Shown here in pieces: positions 1-9,499 of a stretch of 64,000 nt of DNA. Origin of the DNA: Planomonospora parontospora. Its GTDB lineage: Bacteria; Actinomycetota; Actinomycetes; Streptosporangiales; Streptosporangiaceae. The notes beneath the pieces were generated by a model. The model did no database searches and was not told the origin of the DNA. It saw only the letters and a list, made by a program, of their open reading frames with translations. Location: the NCBI GenBank assembly GCA_014647935.1, contig BMQD01000001.1, positions 496,001-560,000 of the forward strand, given 5' to 3'. The number at the start of each line of letters is the position of its first letter. The stretch's first letter is position 1. The position numbers were made by a program, and so were the translations under genes.

Positions 1-228
1 GAGATGGCCCGGCGGGCCCCCTCCCTGGGCGAGGCGCGCCTGGCACCCATCATGAACGCCGTCATCGAGGCGGGGCTGCACCTGGCCGAGGAGCGCCGCG
101 CCGGGGAGTCCCGCGGCGGGGCGGTCCCGCCGGCGGGAGAGCGGGTCGCGGACGGCCTCCGGGGGCGGGCGCCGGGTGCCGGCGAGGGGCGCGCGGGGAG
201 CGCCCCGGGGCCGGGCGAACGCGCGTAA
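1..228 (+). CDS. C-terminal fragment of an unidentified protein
   Basis: An open frame enters from outside the window and stops at a TAA at 226-228, leaving 75 residues. Third codon positions are almost all G or C, as expected for a real gene here. The first half (around [11 protein letters not shown]) looks like an amphipathic helix; the second half is a low-complexity Gly/Ala/Pro/Arg tail. I do not recognise the family. It ends 43 bp before dnaE on the same strand. It could instead be a spurious frame in GC-rich DNA. Confidence 0.35.
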   Translation, partial: EMARRAPSLGEARLAPIMNAVIEAGLHLAEERRAGESRGGAVPPAGERVADGLRGRAPGAGEGRAGSAPGPGERA

Positions 229-271
229 GCTTCCCTTCGCCGACGCGGGACAAGGGGAGAGGCGGGGCCGC

Positions 272-3200
272 ATGTCAGACTCGTTCGTGCACCTGCATGT
301 TCACACGGAGTACTCCATGCTCGATGGAGCCGCCCGTCTGAAGCAGATGTTCAAGCAGGTGGGCGACCTGGGCATGCCCGCCATCGCGATCACCGACCAC
401 GGCAACATGCACGGCGCGTACGACTTCTACAAGCAGGCCACCGGGGCCGGGATCAAGCCGATCATCGGCATCGAGGCCTACGTCGCCCCCGCGTCCCGGC
501 ACCAGAAGAAGCCGGTGCTGTGGGGCGAGCCGCACCAGAAGAAGGACGACGTGTCGGCGGGTGGCTACTACACCCACATGACGATCTGGGCGCGCAACGA
601 GCGCGGCCTGAAGAACCTCATGAAGCTCAGCTCCCGCGCCTACACCGAGGGCTTCGTCCGCAAGTGGGCCCGGATGGACGCGGAGATCCTCGCCGAGCAC
701 GCCGAGGGCCTGATGGCCACGACCGGCTGCCCGTCGGGCGAGGTGCAGACCCGCCTGCGCCTGGGCCAGTACGACGAGGCCGTGGCGGCCGCCGCGAAGT
801 ACCAGGAGCTCTTCGGCAGGGAGAACTACTTCCTGGAGATCATGGACCACGGCCTCGAGATCGAGCGCCGGGTCCGCGACGGGCTCACCCGCATCTCCAA
901 GGAACTGGGCATCCCGCCGCTGGTCACCAACGACTCGCACTACACCTACGAGTCGGACGCGGCCTCCCACGACGCGCTGCTGTGCATCCAGACCGGCAAG
1001 CAGCTGTCCGACCCCGACCGGTTCCGCTTCGACGGCAGCGGCTACTACATCAAGACCGCCGACGAGATGCGCGCCGTCGACTCCTCCGACCTGTGGGCCG
1101 AGGGCTGCCGCAACACGCTGCTGGTGGCCGAGAAGGTCGAGCCGGAGGGCATGTTCGGGTTCAAGAACCTGATGCCGACCTTCCCGATCCCGGACGGCAT
1201 GACGGAGGAGGAGTTCTTCCGCCAGGAGGTCTGGGAGGGCATGAAGCGCCGCTTCCCCGGCGGCGTGGACGAGGAGCACCGGGCCTGGGTCGAGAAGGAG
1301 CTCGCCGTCATCGTCCAGATGGGGTTCCCGTCCTACTTCCTCGTGGTCGCCGACTTCATCATGTGGGCCAAGCGCAACGGCATCCGGGTGGGGCCGGGCC
1401 GAGGCTCGGCGGCGGGCTCCCTGGTCGCCTACGCCCTGGGCATCACCGACCTCGACCCGATCCCGCACGGCCTGATCTTCGAGCGCTTCCTCAACCCCGA
1501 GCGCGTCTCCATGCCCGACGTCGACATCGACTTCGACGAGCGCCGCCGCGGCGACGTGATCCGCTACGTGACGGAGAAGTGGGGCGCCGACAAGGTCGCC
1601 ATGATCGCCACCTTCGGCACCATCAAGGCGAAGGCGGCCATCAAGGACGCGGCCCGCGTCCTGGGATACCCGTACGCGCTGGGCGACAAGGTCTCCAAGG
1701 CGTTCCCGCCGGCGGTGATGGGCAAGGACATCCCGCTCTCGGGCATCTTCGACAAGGACCACCCCCGCTTCAACGAGGCCGGCGAGCTGCGCAAGCTGTA
1801 CGACGAGGACGTCGACGTCAAGGCGGCCATCGACCTCGGCAAGGGCCTGGAGGGCCTGATCCGGCAGACCGGCGTGCACGCCGCCGGCGTCATCATGTCG
1901 TCGGAGGTGCTGACCGACTACATCCCGATCATGCGCCGCGACTCCGACGGCGCGATCATCACGCAGTTCGACTACCCGACCTGCGAGACGCTCGGCCTGC
2001 TGAAGATGGACTTCCTGGGCCTGCGCAACCTGACGATCATCGACGACTGCCTGAAGGCCATCGAGGCCAACACCGGCACCATGATCGAGCTGCTGGACCT
2101 GCCCCTGGACGACGTCAAGACCTACGAGCTGCTGTCGCGGGGCGACACGCTCGGCATCTTCCAGCTGGACGGCGGCGGCATGCGCTCGCTGCTGCGCCTG
2201 ATGCGCCCCGACAACTTCGAGGACATCTCCGCGGCGCTCGCGCTCTACCGGCCCGGCCCGATGGGAGCCAACTCCCACACCAACTACGCGATGCGCAAGA
2301 ACGGCCAGCAGGAGATCACCCCGATCCATCCCGAGCTGGAGGAGCCGCTCAGGGAGATCCTCGACACGACCCACGGCCTGATCGTCTATCAGGAGCAGGT
2401 CATGGCGATCGCGCAGAAGGTCGCCAACTACTCCCTCGGCGGCGCCGACCTGCTCCGCCGCGCGATGGGCAAGAAGAAGAAGTCCGAACTGGACAAGCAG
2501 TTCGAGTTCTTCGAGAAGGGCATGAAGGACAACGGCTTCTCCGCCGCGGCCATCAAGGCCCTGTGGGACATCCTGCTGCCGTTCTCCGACTACGCCTTCA
2601 ACAAGGCCCACACCGCCGGCTACGGCCTGGTCTCCTACTGGACCGCCTACCTCAAGGCCAACTACCCGGCCGAGTACATGGCCGCGCTGCTGACCTCGGT
2701 CAAGGACGACAAGGACAAGTCGGCGCTCTACCTCAACGAGTGCCGCCGCATGGGCATCAAGGTGCTCCCGCCGGACGTCAACGACTCCGACTTCGACTTC
2801 ACCCCGCGCGGCACCGACGTCCGCTTCGGCCTGTCGGCGATCCGCAACGTCGGCGGCAACGTGGTGGACGGGATCATCTCCGCGCGCAGGGAGAAGGGGC
2901 GCTTCACCGACTTCAAGGACTTCCTACGCAAGGTCCCGGCGATCGTCTGCAACAAGCGGGTGATCGAGTCGCTGATCAAGGCCGGTGCGTTCGACTCCTT
3001 CGGCCACGTCCGCAAGGGCCTGGTGATGGTCCACGAGCAGGCCGTGGACGCGATCATCGACATCAAGAAGAACGAGGCGATCGGCCAGGACTCGCTGTTC
3101 GGCGCGGTCGACGGGGCCGAGGACCAGACCTTCGACGTGCAGATCCCGCCGGGGGAGTGGGACAAGACCACCCTGCTGGCGTTCGAGCGGGAGATGCTCG

Positions 3201-3793
3201 GCCTGTACGTCTCCGACCACCCGCTCTTCGGCGTCGAGCACATCCTCTCCGCCGGAGCCGACTGCTCGGTCGCCGCGCTCCAGGACGACGGCCGCCCCGA
3301 CGGCCAGATCGTGACGGTCGGCGGCATCCTCTCCGGCGTCCAGCGCAAGGTCACCAAGAAGGGCGACACCTGGGTCCTGACCATGCTGGAGGACCTGGAG
3401 GGCGCCATCGAGGTGATGATCTTCCCGTCGGCCTACCAGCTCTGCTCGACGATCCTGGCCGAGGACGCCATCGTCTTCGTCAAGGGCCGCCTGGACAAGC
3501 GCGAGGACGTCGGGAAGATCATCGCGATGGAGGTGACCGCGCCCGACCTGACCACCGAGGCGGGCGGGCCGCTGCTGGTGAGCATGCCGCTGAACCGCTG
3601 CACGCCCCCGGTGGTCGGCCGCCTCAAGGAGGTCCTGACCACCCACCCCGGCACCACCGAGGTCCGCCTGCAGATCCACAACGGCCCGCGGACCACCGTG
3701 ATGCGCCTGGACGACCGCCTGCGCGTCTCGCCGTCCCCGGCCCTGATGGGCGACCTCAAGCAGCTGCTGGGCCCGGCCTGCCTGGGAGCGTGA
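272..3793 (+). CDS. dnaE: DNA polymerase III alpha subunit
   Basis: This is the replicative C-family polymerase, which extends leading and lagging strands in the replisome. The 1173-residue protein opens with a PHP domain ([11 protein letters not shown] near the start). The polymerase core has GRGSAAGS around residue 377. The catalytic Asp pair is D418/D420 in MPDVDIDFD and the third carboxylate is D580 in [12 protein letters not shown]-terminal OB-fold (VTVGGILSG) comes near residue 1015. The ATG at 272 is chosen because AAGGGGAGAGG lies just upstream and the protein then begins [11 protein letters not shown], as in other actinobacterial DnaE1; an ATG 96 bases earlier only adds basic low-complexity sequence. 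Length is normal. The gene ends 9 bp from the convergent regulator gene. Confidence 0.97.
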   Translation: MSDSFVHLHVHTEYSMLDGAARLKQMFKQVGDLGMPAIAITDHGNMHGAYDFYKQATGAGIKPIIGIEAYVAPASRHQKKPVLWGEPHQKKDDVSAGGYYTHMTIWARNERGLKNLMKLSSRAYTEGFVRKWARMDAEILAEHAEGLMATTGCPSGEVQTRLRLGQYDEAVAAAAKYQELFGRENYFLEIMDHGLEIERRVRDGLTRISKELGIPPLVTNDSHYTYESDAASHDALLCIQTGKQLSDPDRFRFDGSGYYIKTADEMRAVDSSDLWAEGCRNTLLVAEKVEPEGMFGFKNLMPTFPIPDGMTEEEFFRQEVWEGMKRRFPGGVDEEHRAWVEKELAVIVQMGFPSYFLVVADFIMWAKRNGIRVGPGRGSAAGSLVAYALGITDLDPIPHGLIFERFLNPERVSMPDVDIDFDERRRGDVIRYVTEKWGADKVAMIATFGTIKAKAAIKDAARVLGYPYALGDKVSKAFPPAVMGKDIPLSGIFDKDHPRFNEAGELRKLYDEDVDVKAAIDLGKGLEGLIRQTGVHAAGVIMSSEVLTDYIPIMRRDSDGAIITQFDYPTCETLGLLKMDFLGLRNLTIIDDCLKAIEANTGTMIELLDLPLDDVKTYELLSRGDTLGIFQLDGGGMRSLLRLMRPDNFEDISAALALYRPGPMGANSHTNYAMRKNGQQEITPIHPELEEPLREILDTTHGLIVYQEQVMAIAQKVANYSLGGADLLRRAMGKKKKSELDKQFEFFEKGMKDNGFSAAAIKALWDILLPFSDYAFNKAHTAGYGLVSYWTAYLKANYPAEYMAALLTSVKDDKDKSALYLNECRRMGIKVLPPDVNDSDFDFTPRGTDVRFGLSAIRNVGGNVVDGIISARREKGRFTDFKDFLRKVPAIVCNKRVIESLIKAGAFDSFGHVRKGLVMVHEQAVDAIIDIKKNEAIGQDSLFGAVDGAEDQTFDVQIPPGEWDKTTLLAFEREMLGLYVSDHPLFGVEHILSAGADCSVAALQDDGRPDGQIVTVGGILSGVQRKVTKKGDTWVLTMLEDLEGAIEVMIFPSAYQLCSTILAEDAIVFVKGRLDKREDVGKIIAMEVTAPDLTTEAGGPLLVSMPLNRCTPPVVGRLKEVLTTHPGTTEVRLQIHNGPRTTVMRLDDRLRVSPSPALMGDLKQLLGPACLGA

Positions 3794-3802
3794 GCCCCCC
3801 GC

Positions 3803-4747
3803 TCAGGGGCCCGTACGGCGGAAGCCCGCGCGGTAGGCGGTCGGGGTGAGCCCCACCCGGCCGACCAGGTGCTTGCGCAGGGAGTCGGCGCTGCCCAGCC
3901 CGCTCTCCCAGGCGACCCGGTCCATCGGCAGGCTGGTGGTCTCCAGCAGTTCGCGGGCCCGGTCGATCCGCTGGTGCAGCAGCCACTGCAGCGGGCTGAG
4001 CCCGGTCTCGGCGTGGAAGCGGCGGGTCAGGGTCCGCACGCTGGTGCCGGCGTGCCCGGCCAGGTCCTTCAGGGTCAGCGGGCGGTCCAGCCGGGCCAGC
4101 GCCCACGCCCTCGTCGAGGCCAGCGAGACCCCGCGCTCCGGGGGCAGCGGCGTCTCGATGAACTGGGCCTGGCCGCCGGGCCGTACCGGAGAGACGACCG
4201 CGGCCCTGGCCGCGGCGTTGGCGGCGGCCGCGCCGTAGTCGAGCCGGACGAGGTGCAGGCACAGGTCGATGGCGGCGGCCGCGCCGGCCGAGGTCAGCAC
4301 CCGGCCGTCGTCGACGTAGAGCACGTCGGGCCGGACGTCGACCGCCGGATGGCGGGCGGCCAGTTCGGCGGCCAGACCCCAGTGGGTGGTGGCGCGGCGG
4401 CCGTCGAGCAGGCCCGCCTGCGCCAGCACGAAGGCGCCGGTGCACAGCGAGGCGATCCGCGTCCCGGCGGCGGCCGCCTCCCGGAGCGCCTCCAGCACCC
4501 GGGGGCGCGCCGGTTCGCCCCCGCTGCCGACCGCCATCACGGTGTCGGCCTCGCGCACCGCCTCCAGGCCGTCGGGGACGAACAGGTCGGGGCCGCCGAC
4601 CGTGGCCGTCCTGCCCGGTTCGGCCGCGCACGCCCGGACCGCGTAGCCGGGGGAGCCGCCGGACTCGACGCCGTCGAAGACCATGTACGGGATGGAGACG
4701 TCGAAGCTCATGACGGGCGGGACGACGACGAGCACGACACGATGCAT
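3803..4747 (-). CDS. GlxA/FtrA-type transcriptional regulator (DJ-1/PfpI plus AraC HTH)
   Basis: The 314-residue protein has an N-terminal DJ-1/PfpI-like (class I glutamine amidotransferase-like) sensor domain, with SLCTGAFVLAQAG as the nucleophile-elbow region, and a C-terminal AraC-type double helix-turn-helix (LAGHAGTSVRTLTRRF near the end). Proteins of this build regulate small catabolic or detoxification genes; the N-terminal domain is usually not catalytic. The ATG at 4747 is chosen because GGAGG sits 9 nt upstream; an ATG 36 bases earlier lacks a site. It is divergent from the SDR gene across 71 bp, so that gene is the likely target. The ligand is unknown. Confidence 0.85.
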   Translation of the reverse strand: MHRVVLVVVPPVMSFDVSIPYMVFDGVESGGSPGYAVRACAAEPGRTATVGGPDLFVPDGLEAVREADTVMAVGSGGEPARPRVLEALREAAAAGTRIASLCTGAFVLAQAGLLDGRRATTHWGLAAELAARHPAVDVRPDVLYVDDGRVLTSAGAAAAIDLCLHLVRLDYGAAAANAAARAAVVSPVRPGGQAQFIETPLPPERGVSLASTRAWALARLDRPLTLKDLAGHAGTSVRTLTRRFHAETGLSPLQWLLHQRIDRARELLETTSLPMDRVAWESGLGSADSLRKHLVGRVGLTPTAYRAGFRRTGP

Positions 4748-4818
4748 TGGCCGGATCCTCCGGATCATTGGCATTCGGGCCACTGCCCGGATCTTAGCCC
4801 CGGCGGCACGCTGTGACC
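4745..4818. promoter_or_regulatory. divergent promoter/operator region with direct repeats
   Basis: The gap between the AraC-type regulator and the SDR gene holds CATTGG at 4745-4750 and again at 4766-4771, exactly 21 bp apart (two helical turns, same face). CCGGATC occurs at 4751-4757, 4760-4766 and 4787-4793. AraC-family proteins often bind direct repeats about 21 bp apart, so this is a reasonable operator candidate. Binding itself is inference. Confidence 0.4.
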
Positions 4819-5709
4819 ATGACCTTTCACGTGATCACCGGAGCCGGCGCCACCGCCGCCCGCACCGCCCTCCTGCTCGCCGCCGAGGGCGAGCGCGTCC
4901 GGATCGTCAGCCGGAGCGGCGGCGGCCCCGACCATCCGCTGGTCGAGAAGGCGGCCGCCGACGCCGCCGACGCCGACCGGCTCACCGGCCTGCTGGAGGG
5001 AGCGGCCACCCTGTTCAACTGCGCCGCTCCGCCGTACCACCGCTGGACGCAGGAGTTCCCGGCGCTGGCGGCCGGGCTGCTGACCGCCGCGGTGCGCACC
5101 GGCGTGCCCTACGTCATGCTGGGCAACCTGTACGGCTACGGCCCGGTGGAGGGCCCCGTCCACCCGGGGCTCCCGCTGCGGGCGACCGGCCCCAAGGGGC
5201 GCCTGCGGGCGCGGATCTGGGAGGAGGCCGCAGCTTCGGGGGCCCGGGTGACGGAGGTGCGGGCCGCGCAGTTCTACGGCGCCGGCGCGGTCTCGCCCTT
5301 CAGCCTCATGGTGCAGCCGCGGGTGCTGGCGGGCGCGCTCGCCCTCGTGGCGCAGGAACCGGACCTGCCGCACAGCTACTCCTCCATCGGGGACACCGCT
5401 CGCACCCTGGTCGCCGCGAGCCGCGACGAACGGGCCTGGGGGCGGGCCTGGCACGTGCCGGTCGCCACACCGTCGCTCCGCGAGCTGGCCGCCTGGCTGG
5501 CCCGGCTGGCGGGCGCGCCCGCCCCCCGGATCGAGGAGCTGACCGAGCGGGACCTGGCGCTGCTCGCGCTGACCGACCCGCTCTGGGCGGAGTTCACCGA
5601 GGTGCTGGAGACGCCGGGCCTGCCGTTCGTCTCGGACTTCACCGAGACCGAGAAGATCCTCGGGGTCACGGCCGCGCCGGTCGACGAAGTCCTCGCCGAG
5701 CTGCTCTGA
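4819..5709 (+). CDS. NAD(P)-dependent SDR/epimerase-like oxidoreductase
   Basis: The 296-residue protein has a Rossmann fold that begins with the nucleotide-binding motif ITGAGATAART and continues as an extended, atypical SDR of the NAD-dependent epimerase or NmrA type (YGYGPVEGPVHPG, HSYSSIGDTARTL). The classical YxxxK pair is not obvious, so it may act as a reductase, an epimerase, or a non-catalytic sensor. The start is either the ATG at 4819 or the in-frame GTG six bases earlier; neither has a strong ribosome site. It is divergent from the GlxA/AraC-type regulator, which probably controls it. The substrate cannot be read from the sequence. Confidence 0.8.
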   Translation: MTFHVITGAGATAARTALLLAAEGERVRIVSRSGGGPDHPLVEKAAADAADADRLTGLLEGAATLFNCAAPPYHRWTQEFPALAAGLLTAAVRTGVPYVMLGNLYGYGPVEGPVHPGLPLRATGPKGRLRARIWEEAAASGARVTEVRAAQFYGAGAVSPFSLMVQPRVLAGALALVAQEPDLPHSYSSIGDTARTLVAASRDERAWGRAWHVPVATPSLRELAAWLARLAGAPAPRIEELTERDLALLALTDPLWAEFTEVLETPGLPFVSDFTETEKILGVTAAPVDEVLAELL

Positions 5710-5731
5710 GGCCCCCGGCCCCCGTCGTCCT

Positions 5732-5768
5732 CGCGCCGTGCGCCCGCCCCGGGCGGGCGCACGGCGCG
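5732..5768. terminator. bidirectional hairpin terminator
   Basis: A perfect 18-bp inverted repeat centred on a single C at 5750 lies between the convergent SDR and S9 peptidase genes. No T-tract follows, as is common for actinobacterial hairpin terminators. Confidence 0.7.
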
Positions 5769-5786
5769 GGGACGCCCCGGGCGCCG

Positions 5787-7712
5787 TCACGCCGGGGCGG
5801 GGACGCCCAGGCGGCGGGTGAGCCAGTCGACGACGGTCCTGACGAAGGCGACCCGGTTGGCGGGCCGCCGGATCTCGTGCCCCTCGTCCTCGAACAGCAG
5901 CAGGTCGCAGGGGACCCTCCGGGCCCGGGCCGCCTCGACGACCTGCTCGGCCTCCTGCAGCGGGACGTTGGTGTCCCGGGTGCCGTGCACCACCAGCAGC
6001 GGCGCGGTCAGCCGGTCGAAGGAGTGCAGGGGCGACAGGGCGCGCAGCAGGTCGCGGTCGGCGACCGGGTGGCCGTACTCGCTGACGGCCGCCGCGGCGA
6101 TCCACGGCTCGGTGCGCGCGTAGAAGGTCGCGAAGTCGGCCATCCCGCAGACGTCGACCCCGGCCCGGAATACTCCGGGATGGGTGACCAGGGCGGCCAG
6201 CGTCAGATACCCGCCGTAGGAGCGCCCCATGCAGGCGATGCGGGACGGTTCGGCGGCGCCGAGCCGTACCAGTTCGGCGGCGCAGTCGGCCACGTCGTCG
6301 ATCGCGCGGAAGCGGAGCGCGTGGTTGTCGGCGTCGCGGAAGGCCCGCCCGAAACCGGCCGAGCCACGGACGTTCGGGGCGAACACCCCGATCCCGGCGG
6401 CCACCAGGTTCTGGAACAGCGGCTTGAAGGTGGGCCGTTCCTGGCTCTCGGGGCCGCCGTGCAGGTAGACGACGAAGGGCGAGGGGCCGGCGGCGCCGGG
6501 GACGCGGTAGAGCCAGCCGGTCAGCTCCAGGCCGTCCCGGGCGGTCAGGCGCACCGGCTCGGCCCCGGCCGCCCCGGCGAGCGGGCCGGAGCCCGCGACC
6601 TGCCGGTAGGCGCCGGTGGCCAGGTCGCACAGGAGCACGTGGGAGGGGTGGCCGGGCCCTTCGGCCGCCAGTACGGCGGACCCGCCGTCCAGGGACACCC
6701 GGATCGAGGTGACCACCTCCGCCGGGGGAGGGGGGAGCGGCAGGACCGCACCGGTGTCCGGTTCGACCACCTCCAGCTCCGACCGGCCGCCGGCGTTCCA
6801 CAGCAGGACGGCGCGGCGGCCGTCGGCGCTCAGCGCGAACCGGTCCGGCTCGGCGTCGGGGCGCTCGGCCAGCACGACCGGCCTGCCCTCCCCGGTCGCC
6901 GGCATCGCGACCAGCGCGGCCCGGTCGCGGCCGGCGTCGGTGATCAGGTAGGCGGTCCGCCCGTCGGGGGAGAGCACGCCGTGGTCGGTGGAGCCGGGCA
7001 GGCCCGCCAGCAGCGGCCGCTCCCCGGCGGCCGGGCGCGGGCCCGCGGGGCCGGAGGGCAGGCCGGAGCCGGAGGACGGGGGAGGGCCCGCGGCGGGGCC
7101 CGCGGACAGGTCCACCACGTGCATCCGGCGGACGCTGCGCGGGCCGCGCCGCAGCAGCAGCCGCGCGTGGTCGCGGCTGATCGCGGCCGGGTGCGTCAGC
7201 GGCCCCGACGCGACGACCTCCCGCTCACCGGTGGCGGCGTCCACCAGCACCGCGTCGGCCCGGCCCGTCGCGGAGATCTCGGTGACGAGGAGGATCTCGC
7301 CCCGCCCGGTCCAGCGCACGAACGACGCGGAGCCGCCCTCGGGCGCGGCCAGTGGGCGCAGGTCGCCGCCGTCGGGCCGGACCGTCCAGACCTGCGTGTG
7401 CTCCCCGCCGCCCGGGACGACGAGAACGGCCAGCCGCCCGCCGGTCGGGGACCAGCTCACGTCGGCGACGGGCTCGGGCCCGGTGTCGACCGGTCGCGCG
7501 TCCGGGCCTGGCCGGTCCGCCGGGGTCCCCGGCGGCGAGGGCGACGCCGTCTCCGGCCGGAGGGGCCGGATCCAGACGCGCGGCGAGCCGCCGGCGTCAC
7601 CGACGAAGGCGACGGCGCTCCCGTCCGGGGCCAGGGCGGGCGTCCGGCAGTGCGGGACGGTCAGACTCGTGTCCGCGGGCGGCCGTGCCCGGACGCCGAG
7701 GATCTCCGTCAT
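5787..7712 (-). CDS. S9-family prolyl-oligopeptidase-like peptidase
   Basis: This 641-residue serine peptidase has a WD/beta-propeller-like N-terminal two thirds (repeated APDGSAVAFVGD, SWSPTGGRLAVL, SPDGRTAYLI type blades) and a C-terminal alpha/beta-hydrolase domain. The likely triad is S498 in GRSYGG, D580 in GTRDTNVP and H612 in EDEGHE. No signal peptide is seen, so it is probably cytosolic. Its ATG overlaps the amidotransferase stop by 4 bases (ATGA), so the two are translationally coupled. Family members cleave or release the C-terminal part of short peptides, so here it probably turns over or matures the product of the neighbouring amidoligase genes. That role is inference. Confidence 0.88.
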   Translation of the reverse strand: MTEILGVRARPPADTSLTVPHCRTPALAPDGSAVAFVGDAGGSPRVWIRPLRPETASPSPPGTPADRPGPDARPVDTGPEPVADVSWSPTGGRLAVLVVPGGGEHTQVWTVRPDGGDLRPLAAPEGGSASFVRWTGRGEILLVTEISATGRADAVLVDAATGEREVVASGPLTHPAAISRDHARLLLRRGPRSVRRMHVVDLSAGPAAGPPPSSGSGLPSGPAGPRPAAGERPLLAGLPGSTDHGVLSPDGRTAYLITDAGRDRAALVAMPATGEGRPVVLAERPDAEPDRFALSADGRRAVLLWNAGGRSELEVVEPDTGAVLPLPPPPAEVVTSIRVSLDGGSAVLAAEGPGHPSHVLLCDLATGAYRQVAGSGPLAGAAGAEPVRLTARDGLELTGWLYRVPGAAGPSPFVVYLHGGPESQERPTFKPLFQNLVAAGIGVFAPNVRGSAGFGRAFRDADNHALRFRAIDDVADCAAELVRLGAAEPSRIACMGRSYGGYLTLAALVTHPGVFRAGVDVCGMADFATFYARTEPWIAAAAVSEYGHPVADRDLLRALSPLHSFDRLTAPLLVVHGTRDTNVPLQEAEQVVEAARARRVPCDLLLFEDEGHEIRRPANRVAFVRTVVDWLTRRLGVPAPA

Positions 7713-9499
7713 CGGACTCCTTGGGTCTGCAGCCACATCTCCAGGAGCCCGACCTGCCACAACGCGCTGGCGCCCAGCGTGGTGCGGTGCTCGTCGGGCG
7801 CGGCCAGCAGCCGGTCGACGTAGGCCCGCTCGAACAGGCCGCGCGAGCGTGCCGCCTGCCCGGTCAGCGCGTCGCGGACCAGTTCCAGCAGCGGCCCCTG
7901 CACGTGCCGGACGGCCGGGACCGGGAAGTAGCCCTTGGGCCGGTCGATGACCGCGGCGGGCAGCAGCGTGCGGGCGGCGTCCTTGAGCACGCCCTTGCCG
8001 CCCGAGGCGAGCTTGAGCTCGGGCGGGCAGGCCGCGGCCAGCTCGACCAGCTCGTGGTCGAGGAACGGCGTGCGGGCCTCCAGTCCGTAGGCCATCGTCA
8101 TGTTGTCCACCCGCTTGACCGGGTCGTCGACGAGCATGACGGAGGTGTCCAGGCGCAGCACCGCGTCGAGCGCGGTCTCGGCGCCCGGCCGCGCGAGGTG
8201 GTCGCGGACGAACGCGGTGCTGACGTCGGCGTCCGTCCGGTAGTCGGGGGTCAGGATCCGGGCCAGCGCGTCGTGCGGGCGGTCGAAGAACTCCCGGGCG
8301 TACACCTCGGCCGCCCGCTCGCGCGGCAGGCCGGCCAGCGGCGGATACCAGCTGTAGCCGGCGAAGACCTCATCGGCGCCCTGCCCGGACTGCACCACGG
8401 TGACGTGCCGGGCGACCTCCTGCGACAGCAGGTGGAAGGCCACGCAGTCGTGGCTGACCATCGGCTCGCTCATCGCGGCCACGGCCCGCTCCAGGCCGGG
8501 CAGCAGCCGGGCGTCGTCGATGAGGATGCGGTGGTGGTCGGTGCCGAACTCGCGCGCCACCAGGTCGGAGTAGGCGAACTCGTCGCCGGGCTCGCCGCCC
8601 GCGGAGTGGAAGCCGATGCTGAAGGTCGACAGGCCGCTCTGACCCTGCTCGGCCAGCAGGGCGACGATCAGGCTGGAGTCCAGGCCGCCGGAGAGCAGCA
8701 CGCCGACCGGCACGTCGGCGACCATGCGCCGGCGCACGGCCGTGCGCAGCCGTTCCAGCACGGCCTCGCGCCACTCGCCGGCCGGCCATTGCGCGGTTCC
8801 GGGCAGGGCCGCGCGGGTGTGCGGCGGGTCCCAGTAGCGGCGGTCGGTCATGGTGCCGTCGGGTTCGACGGTGCGCACGGTGGCGGCGGGCAGTTTGCGC
8901 ACGCCGGCCAGGATCGTGCGCTCGGCCGGCACCACCGAGTGGAAGGTCAGGTAGTGGTGCAGGGCGACGCGGTCGATCTCGGTGTCGAGGCCGCCGGCGG
9001 CCAGCAGCGCGGGCAGGGTGGAGGCGAAGCGCAGGCGGGCGCCGTCGTGGGTCAGGTAGAGGGGTTTGATGCCGAGCCGGTCGCGGGCCAGGGTGAGCCG
9101 TCCGGTGTCGCGTTCGGCGACGGCGAAGGCGAACATGCCCGCGAAGCGCTCGACGCAGGCTGCGCCCCAGTGGTGGAAGGCCTTGACCAGGACCTCGGTG
9201 TCGGAGGTGGAGAAGAAGCGGTAGCCGGCGGCGATGAGCTCGGCGCGCAGTTCCCGGTAGTTGTACAGGCAGCCGTTGAAGACCGCGGCCAGGCCGAGGT
9301 CGCCGTCGACCATGGGCTGGGCGGCCTTGTCGGACAGGTCGATGATCTTCAGGCGCCGGTGGCCGAGCGCGATGGGTCCCAGCGACCACAGGCCGGAGCC
9401 GTCGGGGCCGCGGTCGTGCATCGTGCCGGTCATCCGGTCCACGGCGCCGATGTCGGCGGTCCGCCCGTCGAAGCGGATCTCACCGCTCAGTCCGCACAT
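7709..9499 (-). CDS. asparagine-synthetase-family amidotransferase (N-acetylglutaminylglutamine amidotransferase-like)
   Basis: The 596-residue protein starts MCGLSGE, exposing the Cys2 nucleophile of an Ntn glutaminase domain. It has the ATP-pyrophosphatase loop SGGLDSS at 270-276. The normal reaction of the family is glutamine- and ATP-dependent conversion of a carboxylate to an amide. Its place between a GCS2/ATP-grasp fusion and a peptidase matches the 'trio' amidotransferases that make the osmolyte N-acetylglutaminylglutamine amide, rather than housekeeping AsnB. GAGGGGG lies 5 nt before the ATG. It overlaps the upstream gene by 20 bp and the downstream one by 4 bp. Ordinary asparagine synthesis remains the alternative. 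Confidence 0.88.
   Translation of the reverse strand: MCGLSGEIRFDGRTADIGAVDRMTGTMHDRGPDGSGLWSLGPIALGHRRLKIIDLSDKAAQPMVDGDLGLAAVFNGCLYNYRELRAELIAAGYRFFSTSDTEVLVKAFHHWGAACVERFAGMFAFAVAERDTGRLTLARDRLGIKPLYLTHDGARLRFASTLPALLAAGGLDTEIDRVALHHYLTFHSVVPAERTILAGVRKLPAATVRTVEPDGTMTDRRYWDPPHTRAALPGTAQWPAGEWREAVLERLRTAVRRRMVADVPVGVLLSGGLDSSLIVALLAEQGQSGLSTFSIGFHSAGGEPGDEFAYSDLVAREFGTDHHRILIDDARLLPGLERAVAAMSEPMVSHDCVAFHLLSQEVARHVTVVQSGQGADEVFAGYSWYPPLAGLPRERAAEVYAREFFDRPHDALARILTPDYRTDADVSTAFVRDHLARPGAETALDAVLRLDTSVMLVDDPVKRVDNMTMAYGLEARTPFLDHELVELAAACPPELKLASGGKGVLKDAARTLLPAAVIDRPKGYFPVPAVRHVQGPLLELVRDALTGQAARSRGLFERAYVDRLLAAPDEHRTTLGASALWQVGLLEMWLQTQGVR

Noticed and set aside
275-2611. Very long open frame antisense to dnaE
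   Set aside because: It mirrors dnaE codon bias (third-position GC) and has no recognisable domain; such shadows are expected in GC-rich DNA.
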